A DNA stretch of 64,000 bases, from contig NZ_FQYO01000006.1 in assembly GCF_900141735.1 (NCBI RefSeq), forward strand, positions 102,980-166,979, written 5' to 3'. The position numbers were made by a program, and so were the translations under genes. This document shows positions 16,293 through 24,165 of this stretch, one piece after another; the first letter of the stretch is position 1, and each line of letters opens with the position of its first letter. Under the pieces are notes generated by a model. It saw only the letters and a program-made list of their open reading frames with translations, was not told the DNA's origin and searched no databases. Origin of the DNA: Wenxinia saemankumensis (GTDB lineage: Bacteria; Pseudomonadota; Alphaproteobacteria; Rhodobacterales; Rhodobacteraceae).

Positions 16293-17653
16293 TCCGGCCC
16301 GCGCTCGCGGCCGCGGCGCTCGCCCTGGCGGGCTGCGGGGCGCCCGCCCCCGCCCCCGGCCCCGCCCCTGACCCGGCCCCGCCCGCCGTCACCCGGGCCG
16401 AGAGCGGGGACTGGCCGCCGATGCGCCGGCCCGCGGGCGCGGCGATGCCGGGGCCGACGCGGAGCCATGCCGAGATGGCGCAGGACATCCTCGACCTCGT
16501 CTTCGCGCTCGAGAGCGGCCGACCGGTGCCGCGCCTCACCCGGTTCGAGGGGCCGATCACGGTGGGGGCCGCGGGCCCGCTGCCCCCGACCCTTCCGGGC
16601 GAGCTCGCGGCGCTGGTGCGCCGGCTGCGGACCGAGGCGGGCCTGCCGATCGCCGCGGGGGGCGGCGTCGAGGCGCGGATCGTGATCGTCGGCGTGCCGC
16701 GGGCCGAGCTCGGCCGCGCGGTGCCGGGCGCCGCCTGCTTCACCGTGCCGGGCGTGTCGAGCTGGGGCGAGTACCTCGCCCGGCGCGGCAGCCCGGCGAC
16801 CGACTGGACGGCGCTGACCACGCGCGACCGGGTCGCGATCTTCCTGCCCCGCGACACCGCCCCGCAAGAGGTGCGCGACTGCCTGCACGAGGAACTGGCC
16901 CAGGCGCTGGGACCGCTCAACGACCTGCACCGGCTTCCCGACAGCGTGTTCAACGACGACAACATCCACGGCGCGCTCACCGGGTTCGACATGCTGGCGC
17001 TGCGGGCGATCTACGCGCCGGAACTGCGGTCCGGCATGGGCCGGGGCGACGTGGCGGCGCGGTTGCCCGGCATCCTGGCGCGGCTCGATCCGGGCGGCCT
17101 GCCCCGCCCCTCGGGCCCGGCGCGCGACGCCCCCGCCGCCTGGCGCGAGGCGATCGGCGCCGCGCTCTCGTCGGGGAACGGGGTCGCGGGACGGCGGGCC
17201 GCGGCGCTGCGGGCCGTTTCCCTCTCCGCCGGGGCGGCGGGGCCCGAACGGGGCTTCTCGCATTACGTGCTCGGCCGGCTGACGCTGGGCTCCGATCCCG
17301 CGCGGGCCGGCCGGTCCTTTGCCGCCGCCGCCGAGGAGTTCGCCCGCCGGCCCGAGACGGCGCTGCACGGCGCCCATGCCGCGCTCTATCTCGCCGGCGA
17401 GGCGCTGCGCACCGGCGATCCGGCGGGCGCGCTCGGCCGGGCCGGACCCGCGACCGCCATCGCCCTGCGGCACGAGGACGCGGCGCTGGCCGCCTCGCTC
17501 CTGATGGTGCAGGCCGGGGCGCTGTCGGCGCTCGGCCGCCCGGAGGAGGCGCGGGCCGCCCGTCTGGACTCGCTGGCATGGGGGCGCTACGGGTTCGGCG
17601 CGGATCGGGCCGTCCAGGACCGGCTGTCCGAGATCGCCCGCCTCGCGCCCTAG
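16289..17653 (+). CDS. DUF2927 lipoprotein
   Basis: This 454-residue predicted lipoprotein has a signal with lipobox LAGC (Cys 16) followed by an Ala/Pro-rich linker. The central part (about residues 60-250) matches DUF2927, with TRFEGPI, IVIVGVP and the characteristic CLHEELAQALG containing HEE and Gln, then FNDDNIHG. The C-terminal 180 residues are Ala-rich helical repeats resembling TPR. GTG 16289 is chosen because it overlaps the GNAT stop and gives the lipobox signal. HExxx resembles a metallopeptidase motif, but activity is not established. The function is unknown beyond a likely envelope location. Confidence 0.8.
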   Translation: MIRPALAAAALALAGCGAPAPAPGPAPDPAPPAVTRAESGDWPPMRRPAGAAMPGPTRSHAEMAQDILDLVFALESGRPVPRLTRFEGPITVGAAGPLPPTLPGELAALVRRLRTEAGLPIAAGGGVEARIVIVGVPRAELGRAVPGAACFTVPGVSSWGEYLARRGSPATDWTALTTRDRVAIFLPRDTAPQEVRDCLHEELAQALGPLNDLHRLPDSVFNDDNIHGALTGFDMLALRAIYAPELRSGMGRGDVAARLPGILARLDPGGLPRPSGPARDAPAAWREAIGAALSSGNGVAGRRAAALRAVSLSAGAAGPERGFSHYVLGRLTLGSDPARAGRSFAAAAEEFARRPETALHGAHAALYLAGEALRTGDPAGALGRAGPATAIALRHEDAALAASLLMVQAGALSALGRPEEARAARLDSLAWGRYGFGADRAVQDRLSEIARLAP

Positions 17654-17705
17654 GCAAAGACCCGGCCGGGCGCGACATCCCTTCCCCGAAGCCCGGAGAC
17701 TGGCC

Positions 17706-17876
17706 ATGATCATTCCCCTCGCCGGACTGTTTCTCGGCGCGCTGGTCGGCGCCGTCCGGGCCCGCCAGAGGGGCGGAACCGGGGCCGACATGGCGCAATG
17801 GGGCGCGGTGCACGCGATGATCTTCGGCCTAGCCGGGCTCGTTCTTCTGATCCTGATCTCGCGCGGGATCGGCTAA
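17706..17876 (+). CDS. Small two-helix membrane protein
   Basis: A 56-residue open frame begins MIIPLAGLFLGALVG, then RARQRGG and DMAQWGAV, and closes with a second hydrophobic helix ending LILISRGIG. Two helices joined by a basic loop and the layout GAL-GA-ARxRGG-ADM-Q match a short protein I recall as conserved near this position in Rhodobacteraceae genomes. It is sometimes mislabelled apolipoprotein acyltransferase. The ATG follows a GGAGA sequence nine bases upstream. The function is unknown. Confidence 0.6.
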   Translation: MIIPLAGLFLGALVGAVRARQRGGTGADMAQWGAVHAMIFGLAGLVLLILISRGIG

Positions 17877-17984
17877 GCCGTCATCAGGAATGCGTTTTCT
17901 TGTTCCAAGATGAACAACGGGCTACGATACGCGACGCGCAGGGGCGCCCCGACGGCCGCCTTACCGGTGGCCGGAAGGGCCGCG

Positions 17985-18140
17985 TCAGTGCCGCGCCTGC
18001 CGCTCCGCCTCGCGCAGGCGGGCGATCAGCGACCGAAAGCGCTCGTCCTCGGCCGCAGGGGCCGTGTCCTCGTAGACGCGGCGCAGGCAATCGCGCACGT
18101 GCAGGGTCGGATCGTCGTCGGTCTCGTCCTGGAAAAACAT
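17985..18140 (-). CDS. NepR-like anti-sigma factor
   Basis: This 51-residue acidic/basic protein has a core LRRVYEDTAPAAEDERFRSL followed by IARLREAE. It resembles NepR, the small helical anti-sigma factor that holds EcfG in the general stress response until PhyR~P removes it (pattern LRxxYDD then RFxxLLxxL). The start is ATG 18140; codons upstream in frame do not look conserved. An EcfG-type promoter (GGAAC-N17-CGTC) lies about 50-80 bases upstream in the right orientation, as expected for an autoregulated nepR. Neither ecfG nor phyR is adjacent, which is unusual. Family membership is judged by eye from a short sequence. Confidence 0.5.
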   Translation of the reverse strand: MFFQDETDDDPTLHVRDCLRRVYEDTAPAAEDERFRSLIARLREAERQARH

Positions 18141-18193
18141 CGGCTCGCCGCTCTGGTTCGGGCTGTTTTTGATCGACTGCTCTCGTGGTGTAA

Positions 18194-18220
18194 GGACGCT
18201 CGGGCGCGGCGAAACGTTCC
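18194..18220 (-). promoter_or_regulatory. EcfG-type promoter of the NepR-like gene
   Basis: Reading the minus strand, GGAAC (18216-18220) is followed after exactly 17 bases by CGTCC (18194-18198). The alphaproteobacterial EcfG consensus is GGAAC-N16/17-CGTT, so the -35 is perfect and the -10 is one base off. The expected start of transcription is near 18187, leaving a leader of about 45 bases before the ATG at 18140. Confidence 0.55.
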
Positions 18221-18304
18221 ATGCCGCGCCGCGGCGACCCTGACTTCTCGTGACCGCTCGGCAACAATTGTCCGAGAGGAGGGGCGCGCCCATATCGAGC
18301 GCGC

Positions 18305-18988
18305 ATGCTGAAATTCCTGCCCTTCCTGCTGCCGATCGCCTACGGCTATCTCGTCTACCGCTTCTCGGTGGCGCGGACGAAATCCGAGCTCGACCGCAAT
18401 TCGGCGGAGCTGGCCGATCCCCGTCTGCGCCCGGTGCTGGAGAAGCTCGCCCGCGCGCTCGACCTGCCGCGGATCCGCGTGCATCTCTACGAGATCGCGC
18501 CGGTGAACGGCCTTGCCGCACCGGACGGGCGGATCTTCCTGACCCGGGGGTTCTACGACAAGTTCCGCTCGGGCGCGGTCAGCGCCGAGGAGATGGCCAG
18601 CGTCATCGCGCACGAGCTGGGCCATGTCGCGCTGGGGCATACGCGGCGGCGGATGATCGACTTCTCGGGGCAGAACGCGGTCCGCACCGCGCTGGCGCTG
18701 CTGCTGAACCGGGTGCTGCCCGGGCTCGGGGCGATGATCGCGAGCGGGCTCGTCAGCCTGGTCGCCGCGCGGATGAGCCGGGGCGACGAATACGAGGCCG
18801 ACGCCTACGCCACCGCCCTGCTGATCAAGGCCGGGATCGGGCCGGAACCTCAGAAGACGCTCTTCCGCAAGCTGGAGGCGCTGACCGGCAGCGGCAAGGG
18901 ATCTGCCCCCGCCTGGTTGCTAAGCCATCCCAGGACCGAGGAACGGATCGCCGCGATCGAGGCGAACGAGCAAAAGTGGCTGACCTGA
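18305..18988 (+). CDS. M48 family metallopeptidase
   Basis: This 227-residue zinc metalloprotease has VIAHELGHVALGH (His 103, Glu 104, His 107) and the third ligand Glu 164 in DEYEADAYA, the HtpX/Oma1-type signature. A hydrophobic N-terminus (residues 4-17) and a second hydrophobic stretch (about 136-156) suggest membrane anchoring. Such proteases trim misfolded membrane or periplasmic proteins. The gene is divergent from the NepR-like gene with about 160 bases between starts, so the two may share stress control, though that is only inference. It converges on the PIN-domain gene with a seven-base gap. Confidence 0.88.
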   Translation: MLKFLPFLLPIAYGYLVYRFSVARTKSELDRNSAELADPRLRPVLEKLARALDLPRIRVHLYEIAPVNGLAAPDGRIFLTRGFYDKFRSGAVSAEEMASVIAHELGHVALGHTRRRMIDFSGQNAVRTALALLLNRVLPGLGAMIASGLVSLVAARMSRGDEYEADAYATALLIKAGIGPEPQKTLFRKLEALTGSGKGSAPAWLLSHPRTEERIAAIEANEQKWLT

Positions 18989-18995
18989 GGGCGAC

Positions 18996-19553
18996 CTAGC
19001 CCACCGCCTTCGCAAGTTTCGGCAGGCGGGCCTTCTTCAGCAGCGCCCGCGCGGTCCAGTCCGTCCCCGACAGGGCCCGGGCGGTCGCGAGCGTGCGGGC
19101 GACCACCGCCTCGACCGGATCCGGCGCCCGGTCGTATAGCGCCCGCATCAACTGGTCGGGATCCTGCCGCTCCAGCCCCCATTCGGCCAGCAGGCCGCGC
19201 GGAAAGTCCCTGGCATTGCTCGTCAGGATGATGTCGCAGGATCCGTGGATCGCCGCGGCGAGGACGTGCACATCCGCCGGGTCGGGCAGGCGCAGGCCCC
19301 GCTCGCGATGCTCGTAGCTCGTTATCAGCGCCTGCGGGAAAGCCTCCGCGGCACGCGCGGCATCGGTGCGGGCGATGCGCTCGGCCTCCGGGCCCAGACG
19401 CGCGGCGGCACGGGCCCATTCCTCGGCGATGCGCGCGGTCCAGCGGGGGACGAAGAGCCCTTCCGACGCGACGCCGAGGACCACCTCGCGCATCACGGTC
19501 GGGTAGAGGACGTTGGCGTCGATCAGGACGCGGGGACCGCCCCGCCCGTTCAC
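18996..19553 (-). CDS. PIN domain protein
   Basis: This 185-residue protein begins with RVLIDANVLYPT, the beta1-Asp (Asp 12) of PIN-fold RNases. It continues with DPADVHVLAAAI and IILTSNARDFP, the acidic residues of the active site, as in the PIN_3 group. GTG 19553 overlaps the stop of rlmI by four bases, so it is translated as the second gene of an rlmI-PIN operon. No small antitoxin gene is next to it, unlike VapBC modules, so it may be a housekeeping RNase or an orphan toxin. The C-terminal 40 residues (ARALLKKARLPKLAKAVG) are basic and could bind RNA. Confidence 0.8.
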   Translation of the reverse strand: MNGRGGPRVLIDANVLYPTVMREVVLGVASEGLFVPRWTARIAEEWARAAARLGPEAERIARTDAARAAEAFPQALITSYEHRERGLRLPDPADVHVLAAAIHGSCDIILTSNARDFPRGLLAEWGLERQDPDQLMRALYDRAPDPVEAVVARTLATARALSGTDWTARALLKKARLPKLAKAVG

Positions 19554-20752
19554 AGCCGGAACGTCACGGACTTGAGATAGCCGCTCTCGGCCAGATGCGG
19601 CAGGACGGGATGGTCGGGCCCGGCGAAGCCGGTCTGGACGATCTGCCCCCGCCGGCCGGCCTTGCCGATGCCGCGGGCGCTGGCGGCGCGGAACCGCGAC
19701 AGGTCGGCCGCATGCGAACAGGAGCAGAGCGTCAGGTAGCCCCCCCGCTCGACCAGGGGCGCCGCCATGCGGGCGATCCGCTCGTAGGCGCGCAGGCCCG
19801 CCTCGAGCGCCTGTTTCGACGGGGCGAAGGCGGGCGGATCGCAGATCACGACGTCGAAGCGCGCGCCCTCGGCGCCCAGCGCGGCGAGCGTGTCGAAGGC
19901 GTCGCCCTGCCGGGTGGCGAAGCGGTCCGCGACGCCCGACGCCGCCGCCCCCTGCCCCGCGAGGTCGAGCGCGGGGGCCGAGCTGTCGACGGCGAGGCAG
20001 CTCTCCGCTCCCGCCGCCAGCGCGGCGAGGCCGAAGCCCCCCACATGGGCGAAGATGTCGAGCACCCGCGCCCCCCGCGCCAGACCGGCGACGAAGGCAT
20101 GGTTCGGCCGCTGGTCGAAGAAGAGGCCCGTCTTCTGCCCGCCCATCACGTCGGCCATGTAGGTCGCGCCGTTCATCGGGACCGGGATCGGCGCCTCCGG
20201 CGCGGCGCCCCGGATCACCTCGGTCCGCTCCTCCAGCCCCTCCAGCCCGCGGGCGCGGCCGGTGCCGTTCAGGATCACGGTCGCGGCGCCCGTGACGCGG
20301 ACCAGCGCCTCGGCGATCTCCTCCGCCGCGGCGTCCGCCCAGGCCGCGTTGGGCTGCATCACCGCCACGTCGCCGAAGCGGTCGATCACCAGCCCCGGCA
20401 GCCCGTCCGCCTCGGCATGGACAAGGCGGTAGAACGGGGCGTCGAACAGCCGCTCGCGATGAGCGAGCGCCGTCCCCAGCCGTGCCTCCAGCCAGCCGGC
20501 ATCGATCTCGGCGCCCGGATCGGCATCCATCACCCGTCCGGCGATCTTCGAGCCGGAATTGACCGTGACCAGCGCCATCGGCCGCCGCTCGGCATCCTCG
20601 AGCACGGCAAGCGCGCCCGCGGGCAGCGCCTTGGTCCGCCGGTCGAGGACCAGCTCGTTGGCATAGACCCAGGGAAAGCCGTGGCGGATCGCGCGCGCCT
20701 CGGCCTTGGGCATCAGTCGGACGGTCGGATAGGGGGTCTGGGGCAGGCTCAT
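19550..20752 (-). CDS. rlmI: Class I SAM-dependent rRNA methyltransferase (RlmI family)
   Basis: This 400-residue enzyme resembles RlmI, the 23S rRNA cytosine-C5 methyltransferase (C1962 in E. coli). An N-terminal PUA domain (FPWVYANELV, residues 24-33) is followed by the RlmI-type linker and the Rossmann domain. Motifs include GGQKTGLFFDQR, VLDIFAHVGGFGL (SAM binding), VVICDPPAFAPSK, and LCSCSH with the catalytic cysteines. Start ATG 20752 is divergent from edd across 194 bases. It is coupled to the PIN-domain gene downstream. Confidence 0.9.
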   Translation of the reverse strand: MSLPQTPYPTVRLMPKAEARAIRHGFPWVYANELVLDRRTKALPAGALAVLEDAERRPMALVTVNSGSKIAGRVMDADPGAEIDAGWLEARLGTALAHRERLFDAPFYRLVHAEADGLPGLVIDRFGDVAVMQPNAAWADAAAEEIAEALVRVTGAATVILNGTGRARGLEGLEERTEVIRGAAPEAPIPVPMNGATYMADVMGGQKTGLFFDQRPNHAFVAGLARGARVLDIFAHVGGFGLAALAAGAESCLAVDSSAPALDLAGQGAAASGVADRFATRQGDAFDTLAALGAEGARFDVVICDPPAFAPSKQALEAGLRAYERIARMAAPLVERGGYLTLCSCSHAADLSRFRAASARGIGKAGRRGQIVQTGFAGPDHPVLPHLAESGYLKSVTFRL

Positions 20753-20866
20753 GCCGCCCCCATAGACCGGCCGGGGGATCAGGGGAAGGGAGGCGGCCGC
20801 GGGAGGGACCGCCCTGCCCTGCCACCCGGCCCGGGTCCTCGGCGCCGCGCCGCTGCCCGGTGGGAA

Positions 20867-20878
20867 GTTAGCGCTAAC
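20867..20878. promoter_or_regulatory. LacI-family operator upstream of edd
   Basis: GTTAGCGCTAAC is a perfect 12-base palindrome with the central CG of LacI/GalR-family operators. It sits directly before a candidate -35 element of edd, in the gap between divergent rlmI and edd. Position and form suggest repression of the Entner-Doudoroff genes by a LacI-type sugar-acid regulator. No such regulator gene is in this window. Confidence 0.7.
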
Positions 20879-20880
20879 GC

Positions 20881-20909
20881 TTGCCGCATCGCGGCATCCT
20901 TGCTAGGGA
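20881..20909 (+). promoter_or_regulatory. edd: Probable edd promoter
   Basis: TTGCCG (20881-20886) and TAGGGA (20904-20909) are 17 bases apart. The -35 is reasonable and the -10 poor, as is common in this GC-rich group. Transcription would start near 20916, about 31 bases before the edd ATG. The LacI-type palindrome abuts the -35. Confidence 0.45.
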
Positions 20910-20946
20910 GGCGTCGAACCCCGACACCCTTCTGAAAGGCCCGGAC

Positions 20947-22749
20947 ATGAGCCTGAATCCCCGTATCGAGGCCGTCACCGCGCGCATCGTCGAGCGCTCG
21001 CAAGGCCGGCGCGCCGGCTACCTGGAGACCATGGCCCGGGCCCGCGACGCGGGGGTGAAACGCGCGCACCTGTCCTGCGGCAACCAGGCCCATGCCTATG
21101 CCGCGATGGGCGACGACAAGGAGCGGCTCGCCGAGGGCGTCGCCCCGAACATCGGGATCGTCACCGCCTACAACGACATGCTCTCGGCCCATCAGCCATT
21201 CGAGCGGTTTCCCGACCTGATCCGCGACGCGGCCCGCCGGATCGGCGCCACCGCGCAGGTCGCGGGGGGCGTGCCGGCGATGTGCGACGGCGTCACGCAG
21301 GGCCAGACGGGGATGGAGCTGTCGCTGTTCAGCCGCGACGTGATTGCGCTCGCCGCCGGGGTCGGCCTCAGCCACAACACCTTCGACGCCGCGCTCTATC
21401 TCGGGGTCTGCGACAAGATCGTTCCGGGCCTCGTGATCGCCGCCGCCACCTTCGGCTACATCCCGTCCGTCTTCCTGCCCGCCGGTCCCATGACCTCCGG
21501 CCTGCCGAACGACGAGAAGAGCAAGGTCCGCCAGAAATTCGCCGCCGGCGAGATCGGCCGGGACGAGCTGATGGCCGCGGAGATGGCCTCGTATCACGGG
21601 CCGGGCACCTGCACCTTCTACGGTACCGCGAACACCAACCAGATGCTGATGGAATTCATGGGCCTGCACCTGCCGGGCGCGTCCTTCGTCAATCCCAACA
21701 CGCCGCTGCGCGACGCGCTGACCGTGGCGGGGGTCGAGCGGGCGGCCGCGATCACCTCGCAGGGCAACGATTACCGCCCGGTCAGCGAGATCCTCGACGA
21801 GAAGGCCTTCGTGAACGGGATCGTCGGCCTGATGGCGACGGGCGGGTCGACGAACCTCGTCCTGCATCTGCCGGCGATGGCGCGGGCGGCGGGCGTGATC
21901 CTGGACACGCAGGATTTCGCGGACATCTCGGCCGTGGTGCCGCTGATGGCCAAGGTCTATCCGAACGGTCTGGCCGACGTGAACCATTTCCACGCCGCGG
22001 GCGGTCTGTCCTACATGATCGGCGAGCTGCTGTCCGAAGGGTTGCTGCACGACGACACCTCCACCATCGCCGGCGACGGTCTGGCGCTCTACACGCAGGA
22101 GCCGAAGCTGAAGGACGGCCGCGTCGCCTACGAACCCGGTGACGGACAGACCCGTAACGACAAGATCCTGCGTCCCGCCGCCGACCCGTTCCAGAAGACC
22201 GGGGGTCTCGTGAACCTGACCGGCAATCTCGGGCGCGGGGTCATCAAGGTCTCGGCCGTTGATCCCTCGCGCCACGTGATCGAGGCGCCGGCCCGCGTGT
22301 TCGAGGATCAGGAAAGCGTGAAGGCCGCCTTCCGCAATGGGGAGTTCACCGGCGATTGCGTCGTCGTCGTCCGCTTCCAGGGCCCGAAATCGAACGGGAT
22401 GCCGGAACTGCACTCGCTCACGCCGACCCTCGCCGTCCTCCAGGACCGGGGCCACAAGGTCGCGCTGGTGACCGACGGTCGCATGTCCGGCGCGAGCGGC
22501 AAGGTGCCCGCCGCGATCCATGTCTGCCCCGAGGCGGCCGATGGCGGCCCGCTCGCCTTCCTGCGGGACGGCGACATGGTGCGGCTCGACGCGGCGAACG
22601 GCACGCTGGAGACCACCGCCGACCTGGCGTCCCGCGAGGCGGCGACCCCCGACCTGACGGGGAACGGCACCGGCGTGGGGCGCGAGCTCTTCGAGGTGTT
22701 CCGCCGCACGGTGAGTCGCGCCGATCAGGGCGCGGGCGTGGTCGTGTGA
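20947..22749 (+). CDS. edd: Phosphogluconate dehydratase (Edd)
   Basis: This 600-residue [4Fe-4S] dehydratase turns 6-phosphogluconate into KDPG, the first committed step of the Entner-Doudoroff pathway. The length matches E. coli Edd (603). IlvD/Edd signatures are plain: [51 protein letters not shown] and [17 protein letters not shown], with the cluster cysteines inside the first two. ATG 20947 follows TGAAAGGC as ribosome-binding sequence. The frame is open 66 bases further upstream, but that would overlap the promoter. eda follows after 229 bases. Confidence 0.96.
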   Translation: MSLNPRIEAVTARIVERSQGRRAGYLETMARARDAGVKRAHLSCGNQAHAYAAMGDDKERLAEGVAPNIGIVTAYNDMLSAHQPFERFPDLIRDAARRIGATAQVAGGVPAMCDGVTQGQTGMELSLFSRDVIALAAGVGLSHNTFDAALYLGVCDKIVPGLVIAAATFGYIPSVFLPAGPMTSGLPNDEKSKVRQKFAAGEIGRDELMAAEMASYHGPGTCTFYGTANTNQMLMEFMGLHLPGASFVNPNTPLRDALTVAGVERAAAITSQGNDYRPVSEILDEKAFVNGIVGLMATGGSTNLVLHLPAMARAAGVILDTQDFADISAVVPLMAKVYPNGLADVNHFHAAGGLSYMIGELLSEGLLHDDTSTIAGDGLALYTQEPKLKDGRVAYEPGDGQTRNDKILRPAADPFQKTGGLVNLTGNLGRGVIKVSAVDPSRHVIEAPARVFEDQESVKAAFRNGEFTGDCVVVVRFQGPKSNGMPELHSLTPTLAVLQDRGHKVALVTDGRMSGASGKVPAAIHVCPEAADGGPLAFLRDGDMVRLDAANGTLETTADLASREAATPDLTGNGTGVGRELFEVFRRTVSRADQGAGVVV

Positions 22750-22757
22750 GCCTGCGT

Positions 22758-22774
22758 CCCGGTGCTGCACCGGG
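22758..22774. other. Hairpin between edd and eda
   Basis: CCCGGTG-CTG-CACCGGG is a perfect seven-base-pair stem starting eight bases after the edd stop. There is no U-run, so it is more likely an mRNA-stabilising or processing hairpin than a terminator. The rest of the 229-base gap to eda is extremely GC-rich, and I see no gene in it. Confidence 0.4.
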
Positions 22775-22978
22775 TCCGAACCGCGGCCCGGCCCGTTCCG
22801 GTTCACCGGCCCGGCCGTCTCGCCGCCCGGCGGGCTGCCGCGCCGCCGCCGCGCCGCCCCCGTCGCGCCGCCCGGGCGCGCCTTCGGTGCATCGCGGCAC
22901 CTTCGCCCCCATCCCTCGGGCCGCCAGCCGCCCGTCCCGCGCCGATCGGCCAGTCACGCTGAACAAAGGACCCCGCCC

Positions 22979-23620
22979 ATGACCCCCGACCACGCTTCCG
23001 AGCTCAACGAGAAGCTCTGCCGCCTCGCCCCGGTGATCCCGGTCCTTGTGGTGAAGGACGCCGCCGGCGCCGCCGACCTCGCCCGCGCCCTGGTCGCGGG
23101 GGGGCTGCCCGCCCTCGAAGTGACGCTGCGCACGCCCGCCGCGCTCGACGTCATCCGCGAGATGGCGTCGGTCGAGGGCGGCGTGGTCGGCGCCGGCACA
23201 CTGCTGACGGCCGAGGACGTGGAGAAGGCCAAGGCGGCTGGCGCGACCTTCGGCGTCTCGCCCGGCGCGACGGACCGCGTCCTCGACGCCTGCGAGGCGA
23301 ACGACCTTCCGCTGCTGCCTGGCGCCGCCACCCCGTCCGAGGCGATGCGCCTGCTGGAGCGGGGCTACACCGTGCAGAAGTTCTTCCCCGCCGAGGCGAA
23401 CGGCGGCGTGCCGGTGCTGAAGGCCTGGGCCTCGCCCTTGCCGCAGATCCGCTTCTGCCCCACGGGCGGCATCGACCTGGCCCGCGCGCGGGACTACCTG
23501 GCCCTGCCCAACGTGCTCTGCGTCGGCGGCTCGTGGGTCGCGCCGGGCGGCGCGGTCTCGGGCGGCGACTGGGCGGAGGTGGAACGCCTCGCGGCCGAGG
23601 CGGCGGCCTTGCCGCGGTAG
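22979..23620 (+). CDS. eda: KDPG aldolase (Eda)
   Basis: This 213-residue class I aldolase splits 2-keto-3-deoxy-6-phosphogluconate into pyruvate and glyceraldehyde 3-phosphate, the second Entner-Doudoroff reaction. Family motifs are PVIPVLVV, ALEVTLRTPAAL (catalytic Glu), GAGTLLT, the Schiff-base Lys in YTVQKFFPAE, and FCPTGGI for phosphate binding. ATG 22979 follows an AAAGGA ribosome-binding sequence. It lies downstream of edd with a long spacer. It may be co-transcribed with edd or have its own start in the gap. Confidence 0.96.
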   Translation: MTPDHASELNEKLCRLAPVIPVLVVKDAAGAADLARALVAGGLPALEVTLRTPAALDVIREMASVEGGVVGAGTLLTAEDVEKAKAAGATFGVSPGATDRVLDACEANDLPLLPGAATPSEAMRLLERGYTVQKFFPAEANGGVPVLKAWASPLPQIRFCPTGGIDLARARDYLALPNVLCVGGSWVAPGGAVSGGDWAEVERLAAEAAALPR

Positions 23621-23641
23621 GAGCCGGTCCGGCGCTTCCCG

Positions 23642-24052
23642 TCAGAAGACCGATTGCTGCGCGCGGCGCAGGGTGAATCCGTGCCCGCCGCGATTGACGC
23701 AGGTCATCCCGCTCTCGCGCGATGTACACGTGACGGCACCGACGCTGATGCTCTGACCATACGCGAGGATCTGTGCCGTAGGGTTGTAGCGGCTATCGGT
23801 GTAGCAACCCGGGGACCCGGCGCTGCCGGCCGATACGCTGAAGCTGCCTCCCCAATCGCCGTCGCACCATGCAGGCCGGGAAGGAAAAGAGGGCGTGAAC
23901 CGGAAGATATCGCAGGTAGCGCTGCCCCCGTTTGCAGCACCGATCATGCAGTGAATGTTGCCCGATGGCGACTGGAAGGAAAGATAGTCCTGAGCCGTGG
24001 CTGCTGTGGTCAAGCTGCAAGCGACGACGATGGCTGCACCGGTAAGTCTCAT
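23642..24052 (-). CDS. DUF6636 secreted protein
   Basis: This 136-residue exported protein has a signal peptide (residues 1-20, ending TAATA) and a mature part with six cysteines. It contains SPSGNIHCM, WCDGDWG, LAYGQSISVG and GHGFTLRR, the layout I associate with DUF6636. A disulfide-stabilised small periplasmic or secreted fold is expected. Its base composition is visibly less GC-rich than its neighbours, which may hint at transfer. It stands alone, convergent to eda and divergent from the ABC-F gene. The function is unknown. Confidence 0.7.
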   Translation of the reverse strand: MRLTGAAIVVACSLTTAATAQDYLSFQSPSGNIHCMIGAANGGSATCDIFRFTPSFPSRPAWCDGDWGGSFSVSAGSAGSPGCYTDSRYNPTAQILAYGQSISVGAVTCTSRESGMTCVNRGGHGFTLRRAQQSVF

Positions 24053-24165
24053 TTCACGACCTCACTGAAACCAAGAGGCTAGGCCGAGAGCGGGAGATGC
24101 TGCAAGTCCAGCGAGCCCCGCTGAGCCCGCTTTCCCGCCGCGCCCGGCTCTGCTAGGGCGCGGCC

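Noticed and set aside
18996..19553. A VapBC toxin-antitoxin module
   Set aside because: Only the PIN protein is present. The upstream gene is a 400-residue rRNA methyltransferase, not an antitoxin.
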